A stretch of 64,000 bases of DNA, taken from positions 2,418,001-2,482,000 of the forward strand of contig NZ_AP028461.1 in NCBI RefSeq assembly GCF_033097365.1. The letters are read 5' to 3'. Of the stretch, positions 27,112-34,930 are shown in pieces. Position numbers and translations under genes: made by a program. Source of the DNA: Actinoplanes sichuanensis. Its GTDB lineage: Bacteria > Actinomycetota > Actinomycetes > Mycobacteriales > Micromonosporaceae. Position 1 is the first letter of the stretch. Each line of letters opens with the position of its first letter. A model generated the notes under the pieces. That model saw only the letters and a list, made by a program, of their open reading frames with translations. It had not been told where the DNA came from and ran no database searches.

Positions 27112-27687
27112 ATGGCACGAGCGCACCTGAGCACCGCCGCCGTCATCGCGGCCGCGGCGGAGCTGGCCGACCGGGACGGATTCGACACGCTCTCCCTGTC
27201 CGCGCTGGCCCGTGGTTTCGGGGTGCAGACCGCGAGCCTCTACTCGCACATCCGCGACCGACCAGCCTTGCTCGAGCTCATCCATCAGCTCGCGCTGGCC
27301 GAGCTCGCCGACCGGATCGCGCTCGCCATCGGCGGCCGGTCCGGGCGCGACGCGCTGGCCGCGCTGGCCGACGCGCATCGCGACTACGCCCGGCGTTACC
27401 CGGGCCGCTGGACCGCTCTGCAGCGCCCCGCCACCGAGGGGACGGTCCGGTCCGAGCCGGCCGCCCGGGTGGCCGACCTGACCTTGGCGATGCTGCGTGG
27501 CTACGCCCTGCCGGAGGCCGAGCTCGTGCATGCCACCCGGTTGCTCGCCGCGACGATCAACGGCTTCCTCGCGCTGGAGGCCAACGGCAGCATCGCCCAC
27601 CGGGCACCCGCCGTCGACACGTCCTGGCAGCGCGCGCTGGATGTGCTCGACAGCGCTTTCCGTAGTTGGCCTGAAGGGGATTCCTGA
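27112..27687 (+). CDS. TetR/AcrR-family regulator (WHG C-terminal domain)
   Basis: 191 residues. The N-terminal helix-turn-helix is VIAAAAELADRDGFDTLSLS, then LARGFGVQTASLYSHIRDR. The C-terminal ligand domain has the WHG-type pattern (YPGRWTALQRP, GYALPEAELVHATRLLAATINGFLALE). It should repress its own operon until a ligand binds. Its TGA shares one base with the ATG of the SGNH hydrolase (TGATG), so the two are co-translated and the hydrolase is a probable target. Confidence 0.9.
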   Translation: MARAHLSTAAVIAAAAELADRDGFDTLSLSALARGFGVQTASLYSHIRDRPALLELIHQLALAELADRIALAIGGRSGRDALAALADAHRDYARRYPGRWTALQRPATEGTVRSEPAARVADLTLAMLRGYALPEAELVHATRLLAATINGFLALEANGSIAHRAPAVDTSWQRALDVLDSAFRSWPEGDS

Positions 27688-28826
27688 TGTCCGTCCGACC
27701 CGAGTTGCTCCGCGGCCACGCCGAGACCGAGACCACCGCGCGTGGCCTGCGACCACACCGGCTGCCCACCTGGGTGCGCGAGCAGTTCCCCGACGGCCAG
27801 CTGCTGTCGATGGAGAGTCAGCCTTCGGGCGTGCGCTTGGTCTTCCGTACCCCCGCGACCCGCTTCGACCTCGTCACCCACCCGAGTCGGATCGCCTACG
27901 TCGGCGCCGAACGCCCACGTGGCCGCGTCGACGTCTACGTCGACGGCGTGCTGACCCTGCGTGACGAGCTGACCGGCGGCGACCGGGTCGAGGTCGACCT
28001 CGGCACCGGCGGCACCACCTTCCACGCCGGGTCGCCGCATACGACCACGGTGTCCGGCCTGTCCAACGGCGATCATCACGTCGAGATCTGGCTGCCGCAC
28101 AACGAGAGCGTCGAATTGGTCGACCTGCGGGCCGACGCGACGATCGAGCCCGACGAGCCGGTGCGGCCGCTGTGGGTGCACCACGGCAGCTCGATCAGCC
28201 ACGGGTCGAACGCGGTGGCGCCCAGTGAGATCTGGCCCGCGGTCGCCGCCCGGCGGGCCGGTGCCGAGCTGCGTAACCTCGGGTTCGGCGGCAGCGCGAT
28301 GGTCGACCAGTTCGTGGCCCGCGTCATCCGCGACACCCCGGCCGACTACATCAGCGTCAAGCTCGGCATCAACGTGGTGAATCTCGACGGGATGCGGGTT
28401 CGCACGTTCGTCTCGGCGGTGCACGGCTTCCTCGACACGATCCGGGACGGGCATCCGGATGTGCCGCTCATCCTGATCTCACCGTTGTTCTGTGGCATCC
28501 ACGAGGAGACGCCCGGCCCGGGTGCCATCGACCCCACCTCGATCGGTACCGGTCAGGTGCGGTTCATCGCCACCGGCACTCCCGGCGACGTCGCGCTCGG
28601 ACGTCTCACGCTGCAGGTGATCCGGCGGGAGCTGCGATCCCTGGCCGAGCGCCGCGCGGCCGACAAGCACCTGCACTACCTCGACGGCACCAGCCTGTAC
28701 GGCCCGGAGGACGCCACCGAGCTCCCACTCCCTGACGCGTTGCACCCCAGCGCCGAGGCACACCAGTTGATCGGCGCCCGGTTCGCGACATACGCGTTCA
28801 CCGGGACCGGCCCGTTCAGCCGGTGA
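27687..28826 (+). CDS. SGNH/GDSL-family hydrolase
   Basis: 379 residues. The first 150 residues are beta-rich, like the N-terminal module of carbohydrate-esterase SGNH proteins (GRVDVYVDGVLTLRDEL). The SGNH core has block I LWVHHGSSISHGS (Ser nucleophile; the usual Asp before Ser is replaced by Ser), block II GFGGSAMVDQF, block III KLGINVVN and block V DALHPSAEAH with the Asp-x2-His pair. It probably removes acyl groups from a sugar or small metabolite. No signal peptide is visible, so it acts in the cytosol under control of the TetR upstream. Confidence 0.85.
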   Translation: MSVRPELLRGHAETETTARGLRPHRLPTWVREQFPDGQLLSMESQPSGVRLVFRTPATRFDLVTHPSRIAYVGAERPRGRVDVYVDGVLTLRDELTGGDRVEVDLGTGGTTFHAGSPHTTTVSGLSNGDHHVEIWLPHNESVELVDLRADATIEPDEPVRPLWVHHGSSISHGSNAVAPSEIWPAVAARRAGAELRNLGFGGSAMVDQFVARVIRDTPADYISVKLGINVVNLDGMRVRTFVSAVHGFLDTIRDGHPDVPLILISPLFCGIHEETPGPGAIDPTSIGTGQVRFIATGTPGDVALGRLTLQVIRRELRSLAERRAADKHLHYLDGTSLYGPEDATELPLPDALHPSAEAHQLIGARFATYAFTGTGPFSR

Positions 28827-28953
28827 TCCGCCGGTGGTGCTGCTTCGCGTTTACCGGGGCTGGCTCGTTCGGTCGGTGATTCGCCGATGGTGCTGCTTCG
28901 CGTTTACCGGGTCTGGCTCGTTCGGTCGGTGATTCGCCGGTCGTGCTCCTCGG
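28821..28953. repeat. 53-bp tandem repeat, about 2.4 copies, at converging gene ends
   Basis: Unit 1 is 28821-28873, unit 2 is 28874-28926 and a partial third copy starts at 28927 and decays after about 20 bases. Units 1 and 2 differ at only a few positions. The array overlaps the stop of the SGNH gene and supplies the last residues and stop of the minus-strand DUF2071-like gene. Confidence 0.85.
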
Positions 28954-29872
28954 TCCAGAACCGTAACGTCACCTGGGGGACCAGGAAACTGATCGGCTCG
29001 GCGTCGCCGACCAGAGCCCTGGCCGCAGCCGACCGCATCGGGCCGCTGAGTGGCCGGCAGTCGTCGGGGGTCAGGTCGAGCTGAATCTCCTGGCGGGTCA
29101 CCCAGCGGCGCCACGGCTGGACGGACAGCGCACGATCCTGGTGCACGACGTATTTCAGCATGTCGTCGTACGTGCCGAAGGCCGACTCCCACGGCCCGCC
29201 GGTCGGTTCCGGCGCCGGGGCCAGCACTGCGTCGGCGTCGGGGGCGCTGCCCGAGCCCGGTTCCAGACGTAGCCGTACCGTGCCGTCGTCCTCGGTCTTG
29301 ATCTCCGCGTGGTCCAGCAGGTGCATGGGCAGCGCCTCGCACAGCAGCCGCCCGCCGAGCGCATGCGCCGCACTGTCCACGGCGGTGGTCACGAAATGCA
29401 CCCCGGTGTACCCGGTGTGCGGATCCTGTACGTAGATCCGCCAGTTCGACTGGACGGGCGACGGCAGCAGCCGCCGCAGCGGTCCGGCCTTCGCCGGCCC
29501 GAGATGCCCGTGCCGGTAGCTGAGGAAGGTGAAGACGGCCTGCTCACCGCCGGGTCCGACGCGCTGCAGTTCCAAACCGGGCGGGACGAGGGGCAGCAGC
29601 CGGGCCGCCGGTACGACGTAGTTGACATACACCACACCGGTGATGTCACTGACCATCGCCGGGACCGGAAACACCTCACACACGGCCCGCGCGACCCGGC
29701 TGTTGGCGAGCACCGCCAGCGGCCGGCCGGGCAGCCCACCGGGATGAACCCAGTCGGCATAACGCCCGTGCGCGGTCCGCGGCCGACGCCGCCGCAGCAC
29801 CAGCTCAGCCCCCGCGGCCAGCCCTGCCACACCGGCCGCCACCACCGTCTTCCGAAGTCTCACCGGGAGCAT
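28904..29872 (-). CDS. DUF2071 / acetoacetate-decarboxylase-fold-like protein
   Basis: 322 residues from ATG 29872; the frame stays open far upstream but without protein character. The N-terminus is a single basic-flanked membrane anchor (VVAAGVAGLAAGAELVLRRRR). The main domain has the DUF2071-type pattern: VYVNYVVPAARLLPLVPPGLEL, then AVFTFLSYRHGHLGP and SNWRIYVQDPHTGYTGVHFV. The family is related in fold to acetoacetate decarboxylase but is uncharacterised. The C-terminal residues RITDRTSQTR come from the 53-bp tandem repeat and are probably not original to the gene. Confidence 0.7.
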   Translation of the reverse strand: MLPVRLRKTVVAAGVAGLAAGAELVLRRRRPRTAHGRYADWVHPGGLPGRPLAVLANSRVARAVCEVFPVPAMVSDITGVVYVNYVVPAARLLPLVPPGLELQRVGPGGEQAVFTFLSYRHGHLGPAKAGPLRRLLPSPVQSNWRIYVQDPHTGYTGVHFVTTAVDSAAHALGGRLLCEALPMHLLDHAEIKTEDDGTVRLRLEPGSGSAPDADAVLAPAPEPTGGPWESAFGTYDDMLKYVVHQDRALSVQPWRRWVTRQEIQLDLTPDDCRPLSGPMRSAAARALVGDAEPISFLVPQVTLRFWTEEHDRRITDRTSQTR

Positions 29873-30043
29873 TCTGCTCCCACACCGCAAACCGCGGGCG
29901 TCGTCGAGGCGGCAGGCGGCGGCGGTCCGGCGGGCGATGCTGAGGCGGCGAGTGGCGGGTGATCGTCCCGGCGGTCTCGTTGCTGCGCGGAGTTTGACGG
30001 CGGCTGGAGGTGGGCTTGAGGTGGCGGGCCCATCGTTATCGGC

Positions 30044-30253
30044 ATGAGCGCACCCCGCATCGAACTCCCGCCCTTCCAGTTCGCCCCGATCGTCTACCCG
30101 AGCATCGGGCGCGCGATCCTCGAAAGCTCCCTCACCGTGGGACGGACCGTCCTGGTCACCGGGCTGGGGCTCGGTCTTCTGATCGGTTTCGCCATGCTGA
30201 TCGCCTTCGCGCTGACCACCGGGGCCGGTGCGCTGGGTTTCCAAGCCGGCTGA
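30044..30253 (+). CDS. Small single-pass membrane protein
   Basis: 69 residues: a 30-residue N-terminal part rich in Pro and Ile (IELPPFQFAPIVYPSIGRAI), then one membrane segment (LVTGLGLGLLIGFAMLIAFAL). A weak GAGG lies about 25 bases upstream and no close ribosome binding site is evident. It is not recognised. It could be a small regulator or a chance frame; the hydrophobic segment with conserved-looking Gly spacing favours a real gene. Confidence 0.5.
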   Translation: MSAPRIELPPFQFAPIVYPSIGRAILESSLTVGRTVLVTGLGLGLLIGFAMLIAFALTTGAGALGFQAG

Positions 30254-30296
30254 CCGGGGCCCGCAGCCTCGGCTTCCGAGCCGGCTGACGCACCGC

Positions 30297-30327
30297 TTGA
30301 CTCTCCACCGGCTGGAAGGTGAATCCT
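30297..30327 (+). promoter_or_regulatory. MerR-type promoter with 19-bp spacer
   Basis: TTGACT at 30297-30302 and AATCCT at 30322-30327 are 19 bases apart, the overlong spacing typical of MerR-controlled promoters. Between them lies a near-perfect dyad TCCACCGGCTGGA (30304-30316). The predicted start of transcription falls at or next to the ATG at 30335, so the mRNA may be leaderless. Confidence 0.6.
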
Positions 30328-30334
30328 TTCGGGC

Positions 30335-31258
30335 ATGAACGATGGTGAGCCGGACGAGACACCCACCCTGCGCACCATCGGGCAGCTTGCTCAGCGCGTC
30401 GGGCTTCCGGTGCGTACCGTCCGTTTCTGGTCGGACATCGGCATCCTGCCGCCGACCGGGCGTACCAACGGCAACTACCGGCTGTACGACGACGCGGCCG
30501 TCCTCCGCTGCGAACTCGTCCTGACCCTGCGCGAACTCGGGCTCGGACTGGAGGCCATCCAGCAGATCATGGCCGAGCAGACGACCCTCGCACGGGTGGC
30601 CGCGGTCCACGTCGCCGCCCTGGACGCCGAGATACGCACGTTGCGCCTGCGTCGGGCGGTGCTGAGCACAGTGGCCAGACGAGGCAGCACTCTTGAGGAG
30701 GCCGTGCACATGCGTAAACTCGCCCACCTGTCGGTGACCGAACGACAGCGGACTCTCCGCGACTTCGTCGACCGCACCTTCGACGGGCTCGCTCTCGACG
30801 CCGATGCCGAGACGGTCCGCGAGTGGATGCGTGAGATCCCCGATCTGCTCCCGGACGACCCGACCGCCGACCAGGTCGACGCCTGGATCGAACTGGCCGA
30901 CCTGGTCACCGATCCGGCCTTCACGCACCGTCTGCGACGGATGCTGACCGCCGAATCCGAAGACCTGCTGGGGTACGACCTACGCCCGGCCGTGCTGGAG
31001 CTGGCCGGTCACGCGCTGGCCGAGGACATCACGCCCGACTCACCACGGGGCCGCGAGATCGTCGACCGCATCGTCGAAACGACCCGGCCCAGCATGCGCG
31101 AGGCCCTGGCCGACCAGTTGGAACTGCTGGCCGACCCGTCCCTGGAACGTTTCTGGACCCTGACCGCCGTGCTGCAGGGCCGTGACCCCGGCCCCACCGC
31201 GATCCCCGCCTTCCGATGGCTGATCAGCGGACTCAGATCAGCCATCGCCGTACCGTGA
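30335..31258 (+). CDS. MerR-family transcriptional regulator
   Basis: 307 residues. The winged helix is TIGQLAQRVGLPVRTVRFWSDIGILPPTGRTNGNYRLYDDAAV, followed by the MerR dimerisation helix LVLTLRELGLGLEAIQQIM. The C-terminal 180 residues are a helical ligand-type domain not closely like known drug-binding domains. It probably controls its own promoter, which shows a 19-bp spacer. The end overlaps the converging hydrolase by 26 bases. Confidence 0.9.
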   Translation: MNDGEPDETPTLRTIGQLAQRVGLPVRTVRFWSDIGILPPTGRTNGNYRLYDDAAVLRCELVLTLRELGLGLEAIQQIMAEQTTLARVAAVHVAALDAEIRTLRLRRAVLSTVARRGSTLEEAVHMRKLAHLSVTERQRTLRDFVDRTFDGLALDADAETVREWMREIPDLLPDDPTADQVDAWIELADLVTDPAFTHRLRRMLTAESEDLLGYDLRPAVLELAGHALAEDITPDSPRGREIVDRIVETTRPSMREALADQLELLADPSLERFWTLTAVLQGRDPGPTAIPAFRWLISGLRSAIAVP

Positions 31259-32117
31259 GCACGGCGTCCGCGAACGCGGCCGGCGCCTCCTGCGCGATGT
31301 TGTGTCCGGCGTCGATCAGCCGGTGTTCGTGACGGGCCTCGAACATCGCAGCGTGGTCGGCGGTCCCGCCCGGCTTCAGCGTGTCGGTGGCACCGTCCAG
31401 GGTCACCGCGGGCACGGTGATCGTCGGCCGGGCGGCGAGACGCGCCTCCAGGTCGTCGTAGGCCGGATCGCCCGCGGCCTGCCCGAGCGCGTGCCGGTAG
31501 GCATGGACGACCACGTCGACGAAATCGGGGTTGTCGAACGAGGCGGCGGTCTGCGCGAACGTCGCCTCGTCGAACTCCCACCGCGGTGACCACTGCCGCC
31601 ACAGCATCCGGCACAGGTCCCGGCGGTGGGTGGCCAGCCCGGCCCGGCCACGGTCGGTCTGGAACAGATGCTGATACCACACCGCATGCTCGACGGCCGG
31701 GTCGAAGGCGTGCCGCTGCCGCTCGATGTCGATGATGTCGTAGCCGGCCAGCGACACCAGACCGGCCACCCGCTCCGGCCACAGCGCGGTGGCGACGCAC
31801 GAGGCCAGACCGCCCCAGTCGTATCCGGCCACGATCGGTCGGGTCAGGCCCAGCGCCTCGATCAGGGTGATCAGGTCGGAGCCGAGGGCGGCCTGTTGTC
31901 CGCTGCGGATCGTGCCGTCGGATCGGAACCGGGTCGGGCCGAAGCCCCGCAGGTATGGCCGGACGACCCGGGCGCCGTGTGCCGTCAGCGTCGGAACGAC
32001 CTGGTCGTAGGCGTGGATGTCATAGGGGAAACCGTGTGACAGCACGACCGGCCAGCCGTCCGGCGGGCCCTCCTGCCGGTAGGCGACGGACAGCACCCCG
32101 GCATCCACCCGATCCAT
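31233..32117 (-). CDS. Alpha/beta hydrolase, epoxide-hydrolase type
   Basis: 294 residues. Signature: oxyanion hole VVLSHGFPYDIHAYD, nucleophile Asp in VAGYDWGGLAS (Asp rather than Ser, as in epoxide hydrolases and haloalkane dehalogenases), acid in TLDGATDTLKPGG and His in LIDAGHNIAQEAP. A helical cap with WYQHLFQTD follows the core. Epoxide hydrolysis is most likely; dehalogenation is less so. It is transcribed alone, converging on the MerR gene. Confidence 0.85.
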   Translation of the reverse strand: MDRVDAGVLSVAYRQEGPPDGWPVVLSHGFPYDIHAYDQVVPTLTAHGARVVRPYLRGFGPTRFRSDGTIRSGQQAALGSDLITLIEALGLTRPIVAGYDWGGLASCVATALWPERVAGLVSLAGYDIIDIERQRHAFDPAVEHAVWYQHLFQTDRGRAGLATHRRDLCRMLWRQWSPRWEFDEATFAQTAASFDNPDFVDVVVHAYRHALGQAAGDPAYDDLEARLAARPTITVPAVTLDGATDTLKPGGTADHAAMFEARHEHRLIDAGHNIAQEAPAAFADAVLTVRRWLI

Positions 32118-32126
32118 GCCGTCACC

Positions 32127-32522
32127 CTACTTGACGTCGACGTCCGAAATGATGCTGGACGGCTTGAAGTAGACTTTGTAATGGTCGGTGCTGACATTTG
32201 CCGCGCTGATTTGTTCGGCGAACCAGGTGACGTTGTCCGAGCGTCCCAGGAAGTGTTTCTTGTAGTCGTCGCCGACCTTGCAGGTGACGGTGAGTTTGTT
32301 GCCCTCCTCGGTTTCGACCGAGCAGAAACCCTCGATCGAGAGAATGTAGCTGTCGGTGATCCCGTTGTAGAACACGACACGGCGGTTGATCTTGAAGTCC
32401 TCGGCCGCCTTGGACAGGTTCTCCGAGGCCACGTCGGCGTCCGAGCTGCAGCCGGAGAGCGCCGGACCGAGAATGGTCAGCGCGGCCAGGATCAATGCCG
32501 TGGAACGACGCGTCAGCCTCAT
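32127..32522 (-). CDS. Lipoprotein resembling actinobacteriophage-encoded lipoproteins
   Basis: 131 residues, ATG 32522 with GGAGG upstream. The signal peptide ends in a lipobox, LSGC, with lipidated Cys25. The mature part (ENLSKAAEDFKINRRVVFYN, GITDSYILSIEGFCS, KKHFLGRSDNVTWF, STDHYKVYFKPSSIISDVDV) is very similar in pattern to small lipoproteins I recall from many mycobacteriophage and other actinophage genomes. It sits on the outer face of the membrane. A role in phage exclusion is inference. No other phage gene is visible around it. Confidence 0.75.
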   Translation of the reverse strand: MRLTRRSTALILAALTILGPALSGCSSDADVASENLSKAAEDFKINRRVVFYNGITDSYILSIEGFCSVETEEGNKLTVTCKVGDDYKKHFLGRSDNVTWFAEQISAANVSTDHYKVYFKPSSIISDVDVK

Positions 32523-32836
32523 CGGAATACCTCCATGCCGGTCCCGCCGGATCGGAGTCGATGACCGTCCGGCTCCGCCTGATATCGGAAATTCTCTTGA
32601 GGTGAGGTGGCCTTCCACAATGTTCGGCAGATTACTTGAGTGAATCTTTAGTTCCAGGTGGGGTGGCGCCGGAAAGGCGGGTTGATCGTCTGATCCGGGC
32701 GGCGCGGGCCACGAGCTTCATTCGGTGACCCGGCGGTTCGCCGGAGGTGGCCCCGGCCGAGCCACCGGATGCCGCTTCCGGACTGAAGTTTTCGGTTCGA
32801 AGCAAAGGCCGACGGGTCCGGGGAGACAATGGCGGG
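32523..32836. other. Divergent intergenic region between lipoprotein and MarR genes
   Basis: 314 bases with no convincing gene. The part at 32600-32660 is AT-richer and should hold the lipoprotein promoter; the part at 32780-32830 should hold the MarR promoter. I see no strong palindrome. Confidence 0.5.
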
Positions 32837-33301
32837 ATGCCGGACGTCGAGGTCACTGCCACGGTTCTGGGCAGGATCATCGTGCAGGCCGGGCGCACAC
32901 TCGACGGGCCGTTCGGCGAGGTGCTCGAACGCTACAGTCTCACCCGTAACGCCTGGTGGTTGCTGACCGAGCTGTACCGGACGAGAGACGGCGACCTGGC
33001 GCCACTGGGCGAGCACGCCCGTCGGAGCGGCCTTGCGGCGTCGTCGGCCACGATCGCCACCGAGCAGCTGAACAACCGTCGGCTGGTCAGGCGCTGGCGG
33101 CCGAAAGACAATCGGCGCACGACCTTTGTCGCGATCACCGATGCCGGTGTCGATCTCGTCGATTGCGCGCGGTTGGATCTCGAACGGTCCGTGGCCGGTC
33201 TGTACGAGCTGTTCGATCGCGACGATCGCCGGACGCTGCACCTCCTGTTGTCCCGGATCGTCACCAACGGTGGTTTGGAACAGTCCGACCCGCCGGCGTG
33301 A
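32837..33301 (+). CDS. MarR-family regulator
   Basis: 154 residues from ATG 32837, preceded by a short GGCGGG. Winged helix: NAWWLLTELYRTRDGDLAPLG, GLAASSATIATEQLNNRRLVRRW, then the wing KDNRRTTFVAITDAG. The dimerisation helices at both ends are normal. The ligand is unknown. It is divergent from the lipoprotein gene and converges on the receiver-domain gene with a 16-base gap. Confidence 0.88.
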   Translation: MPDVEVTATVLGRIIVQAGRTLDGPFGEVLERYSLTRNAWWLLTELYRTRDGDLAPLGEHARRSGLAASSATIATEQLNNRRLVRRWRPKDNRRTTFVAITDAGVDLVDCARLDLERSVAGLYELFDRDDRRTLHLLLSRIVTNGGLEQSDPPA

Positions 33302-33317
33302 AGCCGACCGGAGCGAG

Positions 33318-33770
33318 TCACCGCGTGTGGCGTTGCGGCCCGAACGGCAGCGAGATCCTGGACTTCCGCTCACGACGCCATGGCAGCAGCAGGCCAACCG
33401 ACTCCACCAGGTCCGGCATGCGCACCGGCTTCGGCACGAATCCGGCGACACCGGCGGAGCGCGCGACGGACGGGTCCAGTTCCGCGATCCGGTCGGCCAG
33501 GATGAGGATCGGAGCGGCGTGCGTTGCGTCGAGTCCCCGCATGCGAAAGCAGGTGGCCAGGCAGTTCGAACGATCCAGGTCCTGGTCGAGGATCACCAGG
33601 TCCGGGCGTGATCGGTGGATCGTTTCGATCGCGCTCGGGCTGTCCACGGCCTCTGCGGTGTTGAATCCCACCGTGCGGAGCATGAACTTGATCAGTTCTC
33701 GCGTCCCGGTGTCGCGGGTGACGGTCAGGATCGTGTGTTTCCGGCGGGAGGCGGTGGCGGTGTCTCGCAT
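33318..33770 (-). CDS. Stand-alone receiver domain with degenerate phosphorylation pocket
   Basis: 150 residues and no output domain. Phospho-acceptor Asp62 (DLVILDQDLDRSN) and Lys114 (FVPKPV) are present. The metal-binding acid pair, normally DD after strand 1, reads Thr18-Arg19 (ILTVTRDTG), and the conserved Thr/Ser reads Ala92 (ILILADR). Such a receiver would bind magnesium poorly. It is the last gene of an operon with two histidine-kinase-like genes. It may work unphosphorylated or as a decoy. Confidence 0.8.
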   Translation of the reverse strand: MRDTATASRRKHTILTVTRDTGTRELIKFMLRTVGFNTAEAVDSPSAIETIHRSRPDLVILDQDLDRSNCLATCFRMRGLDATHAAPILILADRIAELDPSVARSAGVAGFVPKPVRMPDLVESVGLLLPWRRERKSRISLPFGPQRHTR

Positions 33771-33980
33771 CGTCGAGTCTCCGTTCGTCGGTGTTCGGGG
33801 AGGAACCGGGGCCTGACCAGCGGCGATGGCCTGTCGCTGTGCACCACATTCGGTGCGAAAGATTCAGTCCTGAATCCTTCACCGGAAGACTTTCGCGTCT
33901 GGCCGGCGGCGCACGGAGCACGCCCCGCCTTTCCCGTGTTCCGGCCCGAAGTTTCGACCCCAGAGCGGCGAGCCGACGGC

Positions 33981-34862
33981 TCACCACTGATCAACCGGCC
34001 CTCCGGCAGAGAGGGTGAACCAGAACCGAGCGCCGCCGCCCGGAACCGCGTCGGCTCCGGTGCTACCACCGTGGCGCTGGACGACCCGCTCGACCACGGC
34101 CAACCCCAGGCCGGTGCCGCTGGAAGACCTGCGGTCGTCGCGGCCACGCCGAAAGGCCGCGAATGGATGTGCCCGGTTCGTGGTGGTGATCCCGACACCA
34201 CGATCCATGACCTCGATACGCCACGCCGAGGGGCCTACCTGGGCGGCGGCGATCGTCACCTGAGCCGGCCGTCCCGGAATCGCGTGCTCGATGGCGTTCC
34301 TGACGAGGTTGTCGAGTGCCTGTCGGAGGAGAGCCGCATCCCCGCGTACCGTGGGCAGAGGGCTCACCAGGACACGCGGGACCGGCCCGATGCTCAGAGC
34401 ACAACGGTCGGCGACCACGAACGCGGCCAGCGCTGTGAGGTCGACGTCAGTGAGCGACAGCGGAATGCTGTCCGCCGTGGCGTACTCCAGCAGAGCCTCG
34501 GTCGCCTCCTGCAGGCGGCGTATTCCGGCTCTGACGTTCTCGAGAAGAACGCGATGTTCGTCGAACAGGTGCGGAGCCTCACGATGCAGTGACTCGGCTT
34601 CAGCGGACATGTCGGCCAGGGGCGAACGCAACTGGCACGCCAACGATCCGGCCAAGGCCGGCAACCCTGTTCCGATCTCGCGAAACAGGTCGTCGACCGG
34701 GTGCCGGCGGTGCAGTTGTGCCCGCTTCGCCGCAACCGCCACGGCAGCCTGTCGACGGATCCGGTTGCGGTCGACGACGATCGCCAGGATGAGCACCGAC
34801 AATTGGATCGTCACAATGACGCCGACACTGATGCCGACAACGGCTCCTGGCAGATGACCCAC
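33981..34862 (-). CDS. Histidine-kinase-like protein lacking the phospho-acceptor histidine
   Basis: 293 residues: one N-terminal membrane segment, a HisKA-like helix pair and a HATPase domain (DNLVRNAIEHAIPG, DRGVGITTTN, GTGLGLAVVERVVQRHGG). In the HisKA box the neighbour reads VVAHDLRAPLAM; this protein reads SLACQLRSPLADM, so His is Cys76 and Asp is Gln77. ATP-binding motifs are intact, so it may bind ATP or act in trans without being phosphorylated itself. Shared phrases (EYATADSIPL, VPRVLV, QVGPSAWRIEV) show it is a diverged tandem copy of the next kinase. Confidence 0.85.
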   Translation of the reverse strand: MGHLPGAVVGISVGVIVTIQLSVLILAIVVDRNRIRRQAAVAVAAKRAQLHRRHPVDDLFREIGTGLPALAGSLACQLRSPLADMSAEAESLHREAPHLFDEHRVLLENVRAGIRRLQEATEALLEYATADSIPLSLTDVDLTALAAFVVADRCALSIGPVPRVLVSPLPTVRGDAALLRQALDNLVRNAIEHAIPGRPAQVTIAAAQVGPSAWRIEVMDRGVGITTTNRAHPFAAFRRGRDDRRSSSGTGLGLAVVERVVQRHGGSTGADAVPGGGARFWFTLSAGGPVDQW

Positions 34863-34930
34863 CGCGACACTCCTCGGTCAAGCGGCCCACGAAAGACGCG
34901 GGAGAGACAGCCGGGGGGGTACGGGCAGTC

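Noticed and set aside
25846..27756. 636-codon minus-strand frame across the kinase tail and response regulator
   Set aside because: The repeat tail keeps all frames open by its composition. The plus-strand kinase and regulator motifs are unambiguous.
28821..28953. 53-bp repeats as a small CRISPR array
   Set aside because: The copies are contiguous with no spacers, and no cas genes are visible.
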